Below the pieces are notes generated by a model. The model worked only from the letters and a program-made list of their open reading frames with translations, was not told where the DNA came from and did no database searches. Below are positions 26,066 through 37,624 of a stretch of 64,000 nt of DNA, piece by piece. The stretch spans positions 147,847 through 211,846 of the forward strand of contig CAJNOI010000010.1 of assembly GCA_905250115.1 (NCBI GenBank). The letters run 5' to 3'. Source of the DNA: Adineta steineri. Its lineage: Eukaryota; Rotifera; Eurotatoria; Adinetida; Adinetidae. Positions within the stretch are counted from its first letter, which is position 1, and every line of letters starts with the position of its first letter. The position numbers and the translations under genes are program-made.

Positions 26066-29000
26066 TAGATTTCAATTCAAATACAAATAACAAAACAACG
26101 CCATTCAGTCATCATTTATTCTCGACAAATTCATTTCTTAATTATACGAAGACAGATCGAAGAACAAGTTCACCTATTGATCATCATCATCATCATCATC
26201 ATCACCAAGAAGAAGAAGAAGTAGAAGAAGAAGAAGAAGAAGACGATAACGACGAAGAAGAAGATAACAACGAAGGAATAGGTACTGACGAAAACGACGA
26301 CGATCTTGACGAAGATTCATGTAACAGGTAAATTAAAAAGAAAACAAAAAAAGAACATACTGATAATTGATGACATACACACATTGAGTGACTAATGATA
26401 AAACGTATGTTCTATTCGTTTGATGACTTCACCTATAATCAATTATCATCGATATACATGTAGATGTATATATATATTGATGATGATGATGATGATGACG
26501 ATGGTGAGAAGAACAGGTGTCGTCGAATTTTTTTTCTCTCTTTTTAGTTTATATGCGCACCCGATTCAAACAAATTGATCAACAAACATAAGGAGAGAGA
26601 GAGACAGAGAGAGACACCAAACACACTTTATCATTATCTGTCGTTCACTTATATGAGCACATATGCTGACATGTTGATATCTTTGCTTTGAAAAACCGTC
26701 CTAAAGAGTTCAATACTAATGAGCTATGTGTGTATAGATATATATATATATATACGTGTGCGTATGTATGTATGCGAATACGTGGATGAGAACTAGTTCG
26801 ATAAACATGACTACCTATACGTTAAAAAGATTTATGCCTTTTTGTTTAATAACCTGAAGTTCATTGAGAGATATGATAAGAATATATAGTCTATGATGCG
26901 TAGATCGTTACTGTCGTGTTCGATAATTTACTGGTCTAGTTCATAGCGTGCTTGAACATCTTCTTTTCCTATTTGAAAAACATATGGAATGAGACACATT
27001 TTTGACACATCAAAAGTCCGTCCTTCTTTCTTTTTCTACTTCTTTTTTAATGCGAAAAGAAAACCAGTAGCAACATCTGTTTTACGTTTGAAAATACAAT
27101 AGACAAAAAAAAAAGAAAGAAAGAATGGCTAGAAGCATCGTGCTTATATTCGAGAATCATGTCATTGGACGAACGATAATACGAAGAAGAAATATTTCGA
27201 TCGTATTCCTTATCCCATTTACACATTTTTTTTCTTCTTGTTCGTCGTCTATACTTTCTTTATGAATGTTTTTCATTTGGTTTTAATTATACGACATAGA
27301 TCAAATAAGATGATACAACTATATTTTTTTTAGTATTTATCCACATGATCAACAACAAGACGAAGTGACTAAAGATCAAGAGAGTGCTGATACACATACA
27401 ATTTGGAATGCAAATAAAGTACGTATTAAAAAGAAAAGAAAATGAGGAAGAAAGTTTTATCATTAAAAGAGAAAAAGAAGCAAAACCCGTTTGCATGTTC
27501 GATGAATAAGGGGTGGACATATACGAAGAAAAATCTTTTAAAAGCTTGTCTTGTCGACAATATAACACGAGACAATTATCAGAGGATTTACCAATATAAC
27601 CAATAGAAATAAATTTGAACTAGGAAAAAAAAGAAACGTCTATATACTCATATAAAAGAAGAAAGAGTGTCTTTTGTATATTTCATTTTAACATAGTCAT
27701 TTGAACAGAGAGATGGTTATCTTTTTTTGACATATGGATTAATAAATATACATGATGCAGGTATGGAATATATATATTTTCAATTGGATAGAAATTATCG
27801 TATGTTTCGTGTTCCGTCCTTCTCTTTCTTTTTTTTATTTCTTCTTATTGACATCCCACATATTGAGTGAGTTGACACTAATGGTGATCAAATATGAATG
27901 AGAGAGTTCCCGTTTTTCATCTCATGCATGTGTATTGTATGATTGTTATTACTTGAATAAAAAAAAAAGAAAGAAATTCTTCGATTAATCGTCTGCATAG
28001 TACCATACAACGACAAGAGCTCCTCCTGCTCATCGATTCGAACTAAATGAAAAATGAGTGTCGTGTGTATATAACCTAGTAAAAAAAAAGTGATTGATCG
28101 ATCGTAACAATACATTTCTATATAAAGAGAAAAGGTGTATCAATAGATTATTACATTTTGATCGAGTGACCAACCATCATATTTCTCGTGTCGAATATCA
28201 TCCTAACTACCAATATGTTGACTTTGATGGTTCGACACATTCATTCTTTTTTGATATTCTCGGACGAGTCAGGTCATTGACCCTTACGGCAGAGGTGTGT
28301 ACATAGATATATATATACATATTCTTTTTGAACAGTGCCGCACGAAGTCAATCGATATTTGCATTATCATCATTTGAAAAAATATCCGATGTTCATAAAA
28401 AGTCTGCTTTCTGGCGCAAACGAAAGAAAAGAGCGAGAAAATCTAAATTATCCATCGCATCACATATCATTTGTTTGATATTGGACAACCTTTAAGAATA
28501 TATATATATGAAATGAATGAGCATTATTGAACAATAAATTAAGCCTTATGGCTAAATATTAAATCATAGAAAATATAAATTTGTTGTATGAGAAAAAAAA
28601 AGTATTTGTTAGTTTTTATTATTGTATAAGAAGGCGGATTAACACGAATATGTTCTCTCACCTAGGTGGTCCTACTTGACTCATCATGTTTTCAGACGCG
28701 CGCTCGTATAAACTCAGTGATAATTACTTTGCTCTAAAAATGAGGTGTGAATGAAGAGAATAAGAAGAAGAGTTGATCGACAATAGCTAACTGACCGCCT
28801 TTCACACCTTTACTTTCCCGATTATCGCCTATACATAGTTTTGTATGTTATATACATATTGTCATCAAGTTTGGAGTGTCTTGTCAAATTTTTTTGGAAG
28901 TATGTGTATGAGTGTGTGACAATAAGCAATATGTATCAAGAGAAAACTAATAAAGAATCTGTTTTGTTTGTTGCCGGTATCGCCTGATGCTCTTTCGCGT

Positions 29001-31295
29001 CTCACCTATATACAACACACGGACGAAAAAACATAATTACACACGGGACGCCGTCCCTCCGTGATGGAATCATATACATATATATATGTATATATATATA
29101 TATATAAAGAGAGAGAGAGAGAATGCGATTGTTCAGTTAATTTTAGATTCTTTTCATGTTGTTCTTATTGAATGAGTGAGTTGAGCTGAGCTGATTGTTG
29201 ACTATCGGCATCGGCATCGTCTTTATCACATCCGCTCTAACTTCGATGATTGAATTTGACAAGTAGCACCGACGATAGAAGAAGATCGGAGACAAGTAAA
29301 CACATAGCATTCAATTTCATTCATCATTTTCTTCTTTATAAATTTCGAATAGTGATGAACAATAATTATCATATCACACCTTATATTAATTTTTTTCTTA
29401 TTTAGGTTTCACCAACATACGACGATAATATTCCAAGTATACAATATTCAAATTCAGATTCTGAATTAGAAAATTCAAGTCAAAATAATAATTTAAATAC
29501 TAATCATCATCATCCTTGTCGAGAATGCGGAAAATCTTTTGCTACAACAAGTGGTTTAAAACAACATATGCATATACATTCATCAATTAAACCATTTCAA
29601 TGTGAAGTTTGTTTTAAATCTTATACACAATTTTCAAATCTTTGTCGACATAAACGAATGCATGCGGATTGTCGCACACAAGTTAAATGTAGATTTTGTG
29701 GACAAACATTTTCGAACAGTGCTGCACTTAATAAACATCGGTATAATATTATAAAAATAATCTTCCTCTCTATATATTTATATTTTTTTTTCTAGACGTT
29801 TTTGTGGAGATTTAACTTCATTTAATCATTCTTCTTCAAAATCACCTTTATCCATTCCAACACCATCCTCATCATCAGCAGCAGCAGCATCAGCAGCACC
29901 AGTCCCACCTCCATCATTACCAAATATGTCTTTAAATAAAGAACAAATGAATAATTGGTTATGGAATTCAAATTTTCCATATTCACTTCTTCCTTATTTA
30001 CCACGCTTAGCAACAATAAATCCATTTCTTAATGGTTCATTATCTCCATTTTTTTCTCAACCATTTCCTTCATCAACAACAAATTCAACTGATTTATCAC
30101 CCGCTAATTCAATTGAAGAGAAAACAAATTCTTCAACTCCAAAATCCAATAGTCCAAAACAAGAACAATCAGTAAAACGTGGTAATAATGATGATATTCC
30201 ACTTGATTTAAGTATTAAAAAATCTCGTTTTGATCAATCACCCTTAACATCCAAATCATCATCACCTGAACGAGAAATGAAATCTCCTTCAATTAATCAA
30301 CCAAAAGTATCTTCATCATCAAAATATAATGTTGATTCATTATTAAATCATGTTAAAAATCCTAAATCAAATTTTAAATTTGATATGATTAAACATTTAA
30401 ATACATTTTATCATCAACAATCAACAACAATATCTTATCCTCAACAAACACCAACATCAACAACAGCATCAAATAATAATAATAATAACAACAACAACAA
30501 CAATAATAATAATCCGTATGAGAATTGGCAACATCATCAAATAACAAATAAATTACAATGTTTAAATACTCGTTTGAATAATAAAGATAAATATACATGT
30601 TCATATTGTGGAAAAGTTTTTCCACGTTCAGCCAATTTAACTCGACATTTACGTACACATACAGGCGAACAAGTAAGAAAGAATTTTTGTTTTGTTTTTA
30701 TTTTTATTTAAATTAATTCTTTTTTTAGCCATATCGTTGCAAATATTGTGAACGATCATTTTCAATTTCATCTAATCTTCAACGACATATTCGAAATATT
30801 CATAATCGAGAAAAGAAATTTCCATGTCATCTATGTGATCGACGTTTTGCTCAACAGACAAATCTTGAACGTCATTTAACAAAACATGAACGTGGTTTAC
30901 CGTTAGAAGATTTATCTGGTGATGATGATACATCATTAAATGATTATCCAATTCAATCAACAACGTCAACAAATCAAACACAATTAATAAGTAATGCAGC
31001 AGCAACAGCAGCAGCTGTTGCAGCAGCATTTCATCAACAACATACAATAGATTTATTTCAACGTTTATTACCAACAAATACAAATAATTGTCAAACAAAT
31101 AATTCAATAATAAATCAACGTCGTTCATCATCAATTTCATCAACACATACAACAACATCAACAACAAATTCTTCATTACAACAAACAAATGTTGATGAAG
31201 ATGATACAATACAAAATGAAGAACAACCTGATAGTTGTTCACCATCAATACAATCCGAAGATGATGAAGATATACCGTCACCAATTAATTCTTGA
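26066..31295 (+). CDS. MECOM/PRDM16-type zinc-finger transcription factor (5' exon unresolved)
   Basis: Exons 26066-26327, 27334-27418, 29406-29740, 29796-30672 and 30729-31295 join in phase (at least 707 residues). The N-terminal part has a histidine run and a long Glu/Asp stretch. A first block of three C2H2 fingers follows ([46 protein letters not shown]) ending KHRRFC, then a Pro/Ser linker with PLDLS, the CtBP-binding motif. A second block of three fingers ([21 protein letters not shown] onward, [16 protein letters not shown]) and an acidic tail complete it. Finger order and spacing are those of MECOM(EVI1)/PRDM16, hamlet and EGL-43. I see no PR/SET domain and none of the first four fingers. 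The start is unknown: ATG 25978 is in frame, but the residues it adds look like translated spacer, so an upstream exon is likelier. It probably acts as a nuclear DNA-binding repressor. Confidence 0.85.
26176..26255 (+). repeat. (CAT)n and (GAA)n trinucleotide runs in coding sequence
   Basis: CAT repeats followed by GAA repeats encode eight histidines and then a mostly glutamate/aspartate tract in the first recognised exon of the MECOM-like gene. Length variation between copies is likely. Confidence 0.7.
26328..27333 (+). other. Intron of the MECOM-like gene
   Basis: 1.0-kb intron, far longer than the 50-65-base introns of the genes around it. It contains (GAT)n at 26478-26503, (GA)n near 26593 and TA/GT tracts. 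No coding segment was recognised. Confidence 0.6.
27419..29405 (+). other. Long intron of the MECOM-like gene
   Basis: 2.0-kb intron ending TTATTTAG just before the first zinc-finger exon. It includes TA and GA runs near 29065-29122. The open frame at 28094-28306 shows no recognisable domain. Enhancers would be expected in such introns of a developmental regulator, but none can be proved from sequence alone. Confidence 0.5.
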
Positions 31296-31582
31296 ACTAT
31301 TCAAATACAGTCACATATTCGAATCTCAATGAACTGATAAAAAAATATATAAAGAAAAAAATATGCGTTTTTTTGTCTTTTTTTTCTTGTTTATTATTGC
31401 ATTTCAACATATTCTATAGACTTACATACACACTTACACACACACTCTCTTACACACCTTTCTCTTGTTCTCATTTTTTTTTCTTTTTCTTTGTCGCATT
31501 GCAATAATCTTCTTCTAGTTCTGTCTGTCTTTGAATGCTTGTTTTTTGTTTTTTTGTGCACATATATTATATGGAAAAATAT
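31296..31582. other. Convergent 3' flanks
   Basis: Short spacer between the 3' ends of the MECOM-like gene (+) and the Shisa-like gene (-). It contains CA/CT-rich tracts and no further gene that I can see. Confidence 0.5.
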
Positions 31583-33000
31583 TTATTCCGAAATTTTGTT
31601 TGTTGGTAAATCAGCGGATGTGTAGAGGGGTGGTGGTGATGCTGGTGATGGTTCAGGCTCAACTGTTGTATAACTCGGAGGATATTCTTCTAAAACAATA
31701 ACATCATTTCTGACAGTATAATGACAAGCTTGAGCCATTTTTGAATCTTCTGCTGAAATTGTAAATGCTGCAGCAGGGTTAGTTATTGAATCTAAATAAG
31801 TATAAAAGTATAAGACATTACAATAAAAATAGATTTTTTTGAATGGCCAACTTTGGCCAGAACGTATCAAATAAACACTACATTACAGTCTGTTCTGTTT
31901 CAAAAACAACCGTTTATTGAATTATAAGTGAATATGTTTTAATGAAGCCTTACAAAGTAAAATTTTATAAAGAAGCTTTACAAGATCGCGCTGAAATATA
32001 TCAAACGCTAATACTAATGTTGGAAGATAATGACACTCAAGACTTTTTTTTCGGGTGAATAGAAACTGTTACGAATAGTCCTAAAGTTGACGTTTGGCGT
32101 GCTATGTCAAAAAATCGATTAATTGGATCTTTTTTTTCCGAAGGTGATACTACCAATGGGGAAAATATTTATTCTTGAAGTAAAAAATTTACTCAAGATC
32201 CGCTTCATAATACTCCAACAAGATGGTATTCCTGCTTATTTCGCTAGTGATGTAAGACAATTTTTGAAGAATCAATTTCTTGGCATACGAATAGGAGAGA
32301 TGGGCTAATTCGGTGACCTCGACTTTCTCTCGTGGGGCCATGTGAGAAACAATGTTTTTTTCCTAATATCATGAAAGGTATGAAAGGCAAAATATATATA
32401 AATCGCTTGGACTTTCGCAACGTCCTGTATACTAAAGCAAATCTGAATAATTCCTTACTAAAATGTTTCCAATGTTTGAATGCATGTCGACGTTTAAACA
32501 TTTGAAAGAATACGCAAAGGCCAATGAAAATACTGATGGCACATAAAAGACTAAAAAATTAAAAAGATTATTTTTGAAATAGAGATTTTTTTTATAATAA
32601 AATATAACTTACAGAACCCACCAGCTGTAGCCAAATATTGTACGTGTTGTTGTTGTTGTAACGACCTCAACAACTGGTTGCACAGTACAACATGTTGTAT
32701 TTATTCTTGTGGCCATTGTTAAAGGACAACATGTACTTGGACATCTAAGAAGAAATTATTTTAGAAAATAGATATATCAAAAAAGAAGTGTTTTTAACTG
32801 TTTTATGTAATTGTGCGAATCATTTGGTACATAATATTGGCACCAGACAAAAGCATTTGCCTAAAGAATCATAAGATAATTAAAACTTAAATGATGGTAA
32901 AGAATATATTTACAATTTCAGCATATTGGACCATATATATGAAAAATATGAATAAGACAGTTGGTAACCGTGGATATGAACGACCTATTTTCTTACCCAT
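31583..33000 (-). CDS. Shisa-like (STMC6-type) single-pass membrane adaptor
   Basis: Five short exons on the minus strand (33000-32914, 32860-32799, 32744-32613, 32550-32459, 31791-31583) sum to 194 codons with the stop. The 193-residue product has a basic start plus hydrophobic signal peptide (residues 1-29) and an ectodomain with six cysteines (36, 51, 55, 56, 68, 69, the last four as two CC pairs). A Thr-rich spacer, one TM helix (about 91-110), a basic FKRRHAFKHWK stop-transfer and a tail with two PPxY motifs (PPSY 162-165, PPLY 178-181) complete it. This order is that of Shisa/WBP1/VOPP1-like STMC6 proteins, which bind WW-domain ubiquitin ligases through PPxY; the family call is inferred from architecture. 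AATAAA overlaps the stop codon. The last intron holds a dead transposase copy. Confidence 0.7.
31850..32450 (+). pseudogene. Degenerate mariner/Tc1-type transposase inside an intron
   Basis: Plus-strand fragments in different frames recall DDE transposases of the mariner superfamily: NSPKVDVWRAMSKNRLIGSFF near 32070-32135, then QQDGIPAYFASDVRQFLKNQF near 32213-32280, with IRIGEMG and a broken LDFL-W-like segment after it. Stops, frameshifts and missing stretches show it is long dead. It lies in the last intron of the minus-strand Shisa-like gene (31792-32458). I could not define intact terminal repeats; a short palindrome TGGCCAACTTTGGCCA lies near its left end. Confidence 0.65.
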
Positions 33001-33460
33001 CTCTTTCCAAGAATTTAGCAGAATGACAGCAGTGCTTAAGGGATACGAGCAATTTATAGCACAAAAAAATAAGAAAATAAAAAGTACGTTCTTGAATTTT
33101 TTATTTAAAAAACTTAAGAGACAAATGTAAAAATTTAATTTTTTTTGCTATTACTTATTCAAATTGCAGAAAACACCTGACTCTCTGGCATGTTATTTAT
33201 GCTTGAAAGCGTTATATCATAAAAAATATGAATATCATCTAGGCTAAATGCACTTTTTTGCATAAACTCTAATATTCATTTCATACTATATGAGCAATAA
33301 GTTGATTACAATTCCATTTCTTTGTTTTTTTGTTTAAAATTTTAACTAAATATTTCTTTTTTCTTTGTTAGAAAAAAAAATATTATAATAATAAAACACA
33401 AAAAAAAAAATAGCAGATGTTTGACTAGAAAAAAAAAGAAAATTATAAACAACCAATTGA
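33001..33460. other. Spacer between Shisa-like gene and PDE gene
   Basis: 460 bases between the start of the Shisa-like gene and the stop of the PDE gene, both on the minus strand. It is A/T-rich, with no coding segment recognised; the Shisa-like promoter should lie here. Confidence 0.4.
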
Positions 33461-36245
33461 TCATGAGGAAGGCGGACGATTAAGTAGAAGATCATGTTGA
33501 GAACGTTTTTTCAAAAATGTCTTGGCTTTTTCAACATATTCTTGTAAATAATCAAAATTTAATTTAAATGGTTTCCGGCTTAATATCATTTGTTCCATAT
33601 CAGCATGTTTGGATATTTGTTTCCATGTTTCTAAATTTAATTGTAAATCATTTTGCCATGGTATAATAGGATTTGTTAAATTTGCTGTTGCTGATGTGTC
33701 TTTTTTTACATTTTCAAGAGAATCAATTTGGACAACTTTTAATAAAACATCAAACTAAAGAAGAAAAGAAAATAAATAAATAAATATTTATCTATAGCAA
33801 TAAAAATAACTTACAGTTGGATGAACAATATGTGTAATAAAACCAATTTGTAATTGTACAATATCGGTTGATTCTCTGTCAAATGTTGGTTTATCATCTT
33901 GATAATTTAGTTTTTCTAAATCACCTTGAATAAAAAATTCTTCTATGACTTTTTCAGCTGAATGTATATAGATATCCCATGGTTTAGCAGCATTTGATAT
34001 ATCAGCTGCATGTAATAATGTTTGTAATAGAGTTTTTGAATCAGCCGATGTTGCTGTTGAATTTGTCTCTTTGAAAAAAAAATATGTTGATAAACGTTCA
34101 ATTAATGATGCATGATTTGCCATATCAGTTGCTAGTACAAGTGAAATAACTAATGAACGAAATGATCGAAATTCATTTGTATTCATATGTGACCAAATAT
34201 TATAACGTTTATCACGTAGAAGTTTAAATACTGAACTTGCATGATGATTTTCTATAAAAAAAAACAAAAGAAACAAACAATAACATAGATATTATAAACC
34301 AGGCATTCGTCTTGTAAAACTTATTTTATGCTTTTTCTTAGCGGGAGGCATAAGAAAAATTTACATCTATTCATCATCAATGAATCCTCAGTGAGTTTCA
34401 TATCAATTAGAGTATTTGAGAGGATTTACACTAATGTTTAGTCTGTGACAAGTATATTTACTCATTTCTTTTGCTTCAGATTTTGCACCCGCAAGCCATA
34501 CCAATGGTTTATTCGTTATCTATTTTTAGTTTTCAAACAATCTATCTATTCGAATTTCAAACTATAGAACTCTCGAAATTCCTTTAACATTTAAGCTAAT
34601 TATTAAAAACTCTACATCAATTAAGGTAGAGTTTTTTAATTAGATGAAAAAAAATTTTTTTACTCTCTAACATATATGAAGAAAATAATTTAAATTTCTA
34701 TAGAAAAAGAAGTCATATATTAACATCTGTTCATTTAATAAAATATTCTTGATTAAATTTTTAGTTACCTAATACACTAAAATCATTGTAAGTTAATGCT
34801 AAATCATTTTTTGTTTTAACAAGATAACCATTATTTAAACCTGGATGTTCATAATCATGTATAGCAGCTGCAAATAACTATTGATAAAGAAAGAAAAACA
34901 ACTTATGAATAAATTATTTTGCTTATCTTACTAATGCAGCAATTTCAAGTTGAGTAAAAACACTCATTAAATTACTTTTTATTAATAGGCAATGTGTTGT
35001 TTGAAGAACATCGGCTCCATGAAAATCATTATGATAAGGCGTCCGAAATTCTATATTAAAAAGCGTTTAATTTTAATTTCTTTCTTTCTTTCTTTTTTTT
35101 TATTTTTAACATACTCTGATAACCATCTGTTAATGCTCGATTAAAATTTTTTAATGTTTCAATATCAATATGAAAGCGTGTTATTATATCATGTGCATCA
35201 AATATAAGTAGTATTGAAAAATTCAAAGGTTCATCATATTCCATCATATTAAATGACCATGAATTTAATTTATGAATATCAACTGGTAAATCTAGAATAG
35301 CTGATACACGTTCTTTAGCATTCTGACGCATTTGCCGTTGTAAAGCATTGACAAACGATGATGCTTGTATTATAGCTCGAATAGAGTCAAAACGTTGAGC
35401 AGCTGTTGATGAACGCTGTTGTTTAGATGAGAATGTTTGTTCTAACCATTTACTTATTTGTCCATCATTTGAAGTTACATTTATTTCACTTTGTCGTGTA
35501 TCATCAGAAAGAATTTCCACGAGATTATAAAGAATTCCTTAAAAAAAAAATGTTTTTTTTTCCCTATTTGATTTTTCATTTGTTTATTATAAACATTGAA
35601 TGTATCAATTGTTAAATAACAAAAGAAGATCGAATGATGTTTTGAGTAAAAAGAGACAAAGAAGAAGATGAGTAGTAGTATGGTGAATTGATAACTTATA
35701 TACATGATTGAAGAAGAAAAGTAAGGAAAGATAAAAAAGAAAAATTTGAAACCATTCATTCGCGTTTGTTAGACGAGACTTTCTTTTCATTCAATTGTAA
35801 TTTGAGAATTAGGAAAAAAGAAAAGAAAAATTTTGATATTGACATACCATCAAGTTCTTTTCCAACTTTATCCAATGTTTCTACTTGATCGGATGAACCT
35901 AGAAAAAAACTAATAGCAAATTCAAAGAAAATTCTTACAAAAAAAAAGTTTTTTTTTCTTATCTAAGATTTATAAAGATAATCTTTTCTTTTCATAAATA
36001 TTTTTTTTTGTTTTCTTTTTTTTTTCCAATTAAGATTAAGAAAAAAATTCAAAAATAGAATATAGAGAAATATTTCAACATATTGTGGATGATCATTTAC
36101 CATCTTTAACTAAATTTGATTGAACTTTTCGAACTTGTTCAGTTGCTATACGAAGACGGCCAAGTATATTAACTGTTGTCATTGAAGAATTTTCAGGTTT
36201 AATATTTGACGTTGATGACAAATCGAAATGGTTCGATTTGTTCAT
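33461..36245 (-). CDS. 3',5'-cyclic-nucleotide phosphodiesterase, PDE1-like
   Basis: Hydrolyses cAMP and/or cGMP. Seven exons (36245-36101, 35898-35848, 35537-35115, 35050-34932, 34877-34769, 34251-33815, 33754-33461) give 525 residues, close to PDE1 length. The catalytic domain shows the metal/catalytic signature YHNDFHGADV, then AAAIHDYEHPG, the YNDFSVLENHHASS helix, LATDM, HAADISN carrying the second metal aspartate, and the EEFFIQGDLE and QIGFI segments of the substrate pocket. IHDYEH and LENHH favour PDE1, but HPG and EKVIEEFF also recall PDE7/8, so the subfamily is not certain. The N-terminal 100 residues are helical and could hold a calmodulin site, which I cannot confirm. Start ATG 36245 opens the first exon. 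The intron 34252-34768 is longer than usual. Confidence 0.85.
34596..34643. repeat. Hairpin-forming inverted repeat in a PDE intron
   Basis: Arms 34596-34615 (CTAATTATTAAAAACTCTAC) and 34626-34643 (GTAGAGTTTTTTAATTAG) pair almost completely around a 10-base loop. It sits in the 517-base PDE intron and looks like the trace of a foldback element. Confidence 0.6.
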
Positions 36246-37624
36246 ATTCAATTACTAGAGTGATAGTAATGATGATGATCGTTATGACACTACTACTGCT
36301 TTTATTATTCTTCTCCTTGTTCTTGTTCTTCTTCGTTTTCTTTTTCTTCTTCTTCTTCTCTATTTTTTTTTCTATAATATTGTGTCGCGTCGTCGATGTT
36401 GCCGTGTTCTCTCTTGTATAGATGCGTGCATAGAAATAAAGGGGATGCTTGCACTAACCGTTGCACACAAACACACAACAGTGTGTTGAATGGAAATAGA
36501 TTCAAAACACCAGCATTTATGGAGATTTTCTTTCTTGTTTTTTTTTCGCGCGCACGTTTACAAACATACAAAAAAACAGTTAGAATAGTAACATCAGCCT
36601 GCTGTTTATGTTGCTATTGTTAATATTCTTGGTTTAGTTATGCTGAGCACGAGAAGAGAAGATCTTCTAGTAAAATGAGAAAAAAAAAGTAAATCAAACT
36701 ATTCATTTCTATTTTCACGTATATAAAAGTGATAAAACTAATCAAATATGAAGAAAAAAAAGAATTTTACTTAATTGTTATGAAAAGAAAATTAAAAATA
36801 ATAAAAAGAAGAGGAAAGAAAAAACTATATAGTTCATCTTTTAATAAAGAGGACTTTCGGCCTTATAATTTGTTATTCGTTAGTAGGTAACTCGACGAGT
36901 AATAACGAGCAACGGATTGACAAAGTATAAAAAAAGAAAACCGAGTGAATTTCTCTCTTCTTCTTCTTCTCTCTCTCTCTTCTTTTTCATCTAATGCTTT
37001 CTTCTCCTTCGGCTTTCCCTTATACTAATTTTTGCTCGTCCACTAGCTTAGGTAATTACCGACAAAAAGAAAAACAGAGAAAGAATATCGCTATCATCAC
37101 ACGCTTCATATCATCATATTACCAATTATGTCTTCTAACAGTTGTAGCTATTGTATTCTATTCATATATATATTGACAGTTCGTTGCCGTTAGTTTTTCT
37201 TCTTTTTTTTTTTGTTAAGGTACTTTTTATGACTCATTTTTTATTCAATGACATTCTTGTTAATCTTGTTTTCTATTCTTCAGGAAATTACTTGATATAA
37301 AGAAATGACAATAAAAACGAGAAAAATTCAAGAATAACACATCCGAGTTGATAAGAATACTTTTAAGTATTATTTATATATCAGTTAATGACAAGTAATA
37401 GTTATTCTTTTATATATATAATTTTGTTTCTTTCTCTTGTTGTTATTTTTTAATTCATATTGTCATTCTTATCCATAACAAGCAATTCATCATATCCTAT
37501 CATCAATACAAAGTAGCTAATTCATTATAATATATATATATATAGAAATCTTTGTTTTTTTTATATCTTGACTAGAAAACAAACAGACACAAATAATAAA
37601 AAACAAAAGAAAAACAAGATTAAG
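36246..37624. other. Spacer between PDE and calcium-pump genes
   Basis: Both neighbours are on the minus strand, so this holds the PDE promoter and the calcium-pump 3' flank. It contains a TTC/CTT-rich tract near 36300-36370 and pyrimidine runs near 36950-36990. Open frames are low-complexity and show no family. Confidence 0.5.

Noticed and set aside
28094-28306. Open frame [13 protein letters not shown]... inside a MECOM-like intron
   Set aside because: Ordinary composition but no homology, no linked exons, and it lies in an intron defined by in-phase exons on both sides.
30389-31284. Minus-strand Leu/Tyr/Val-rich frames opposite the zinc-finger exons
   Set aside because: They are complements of Asn/Gln/Thr-rich coding repeats on the plus strand.
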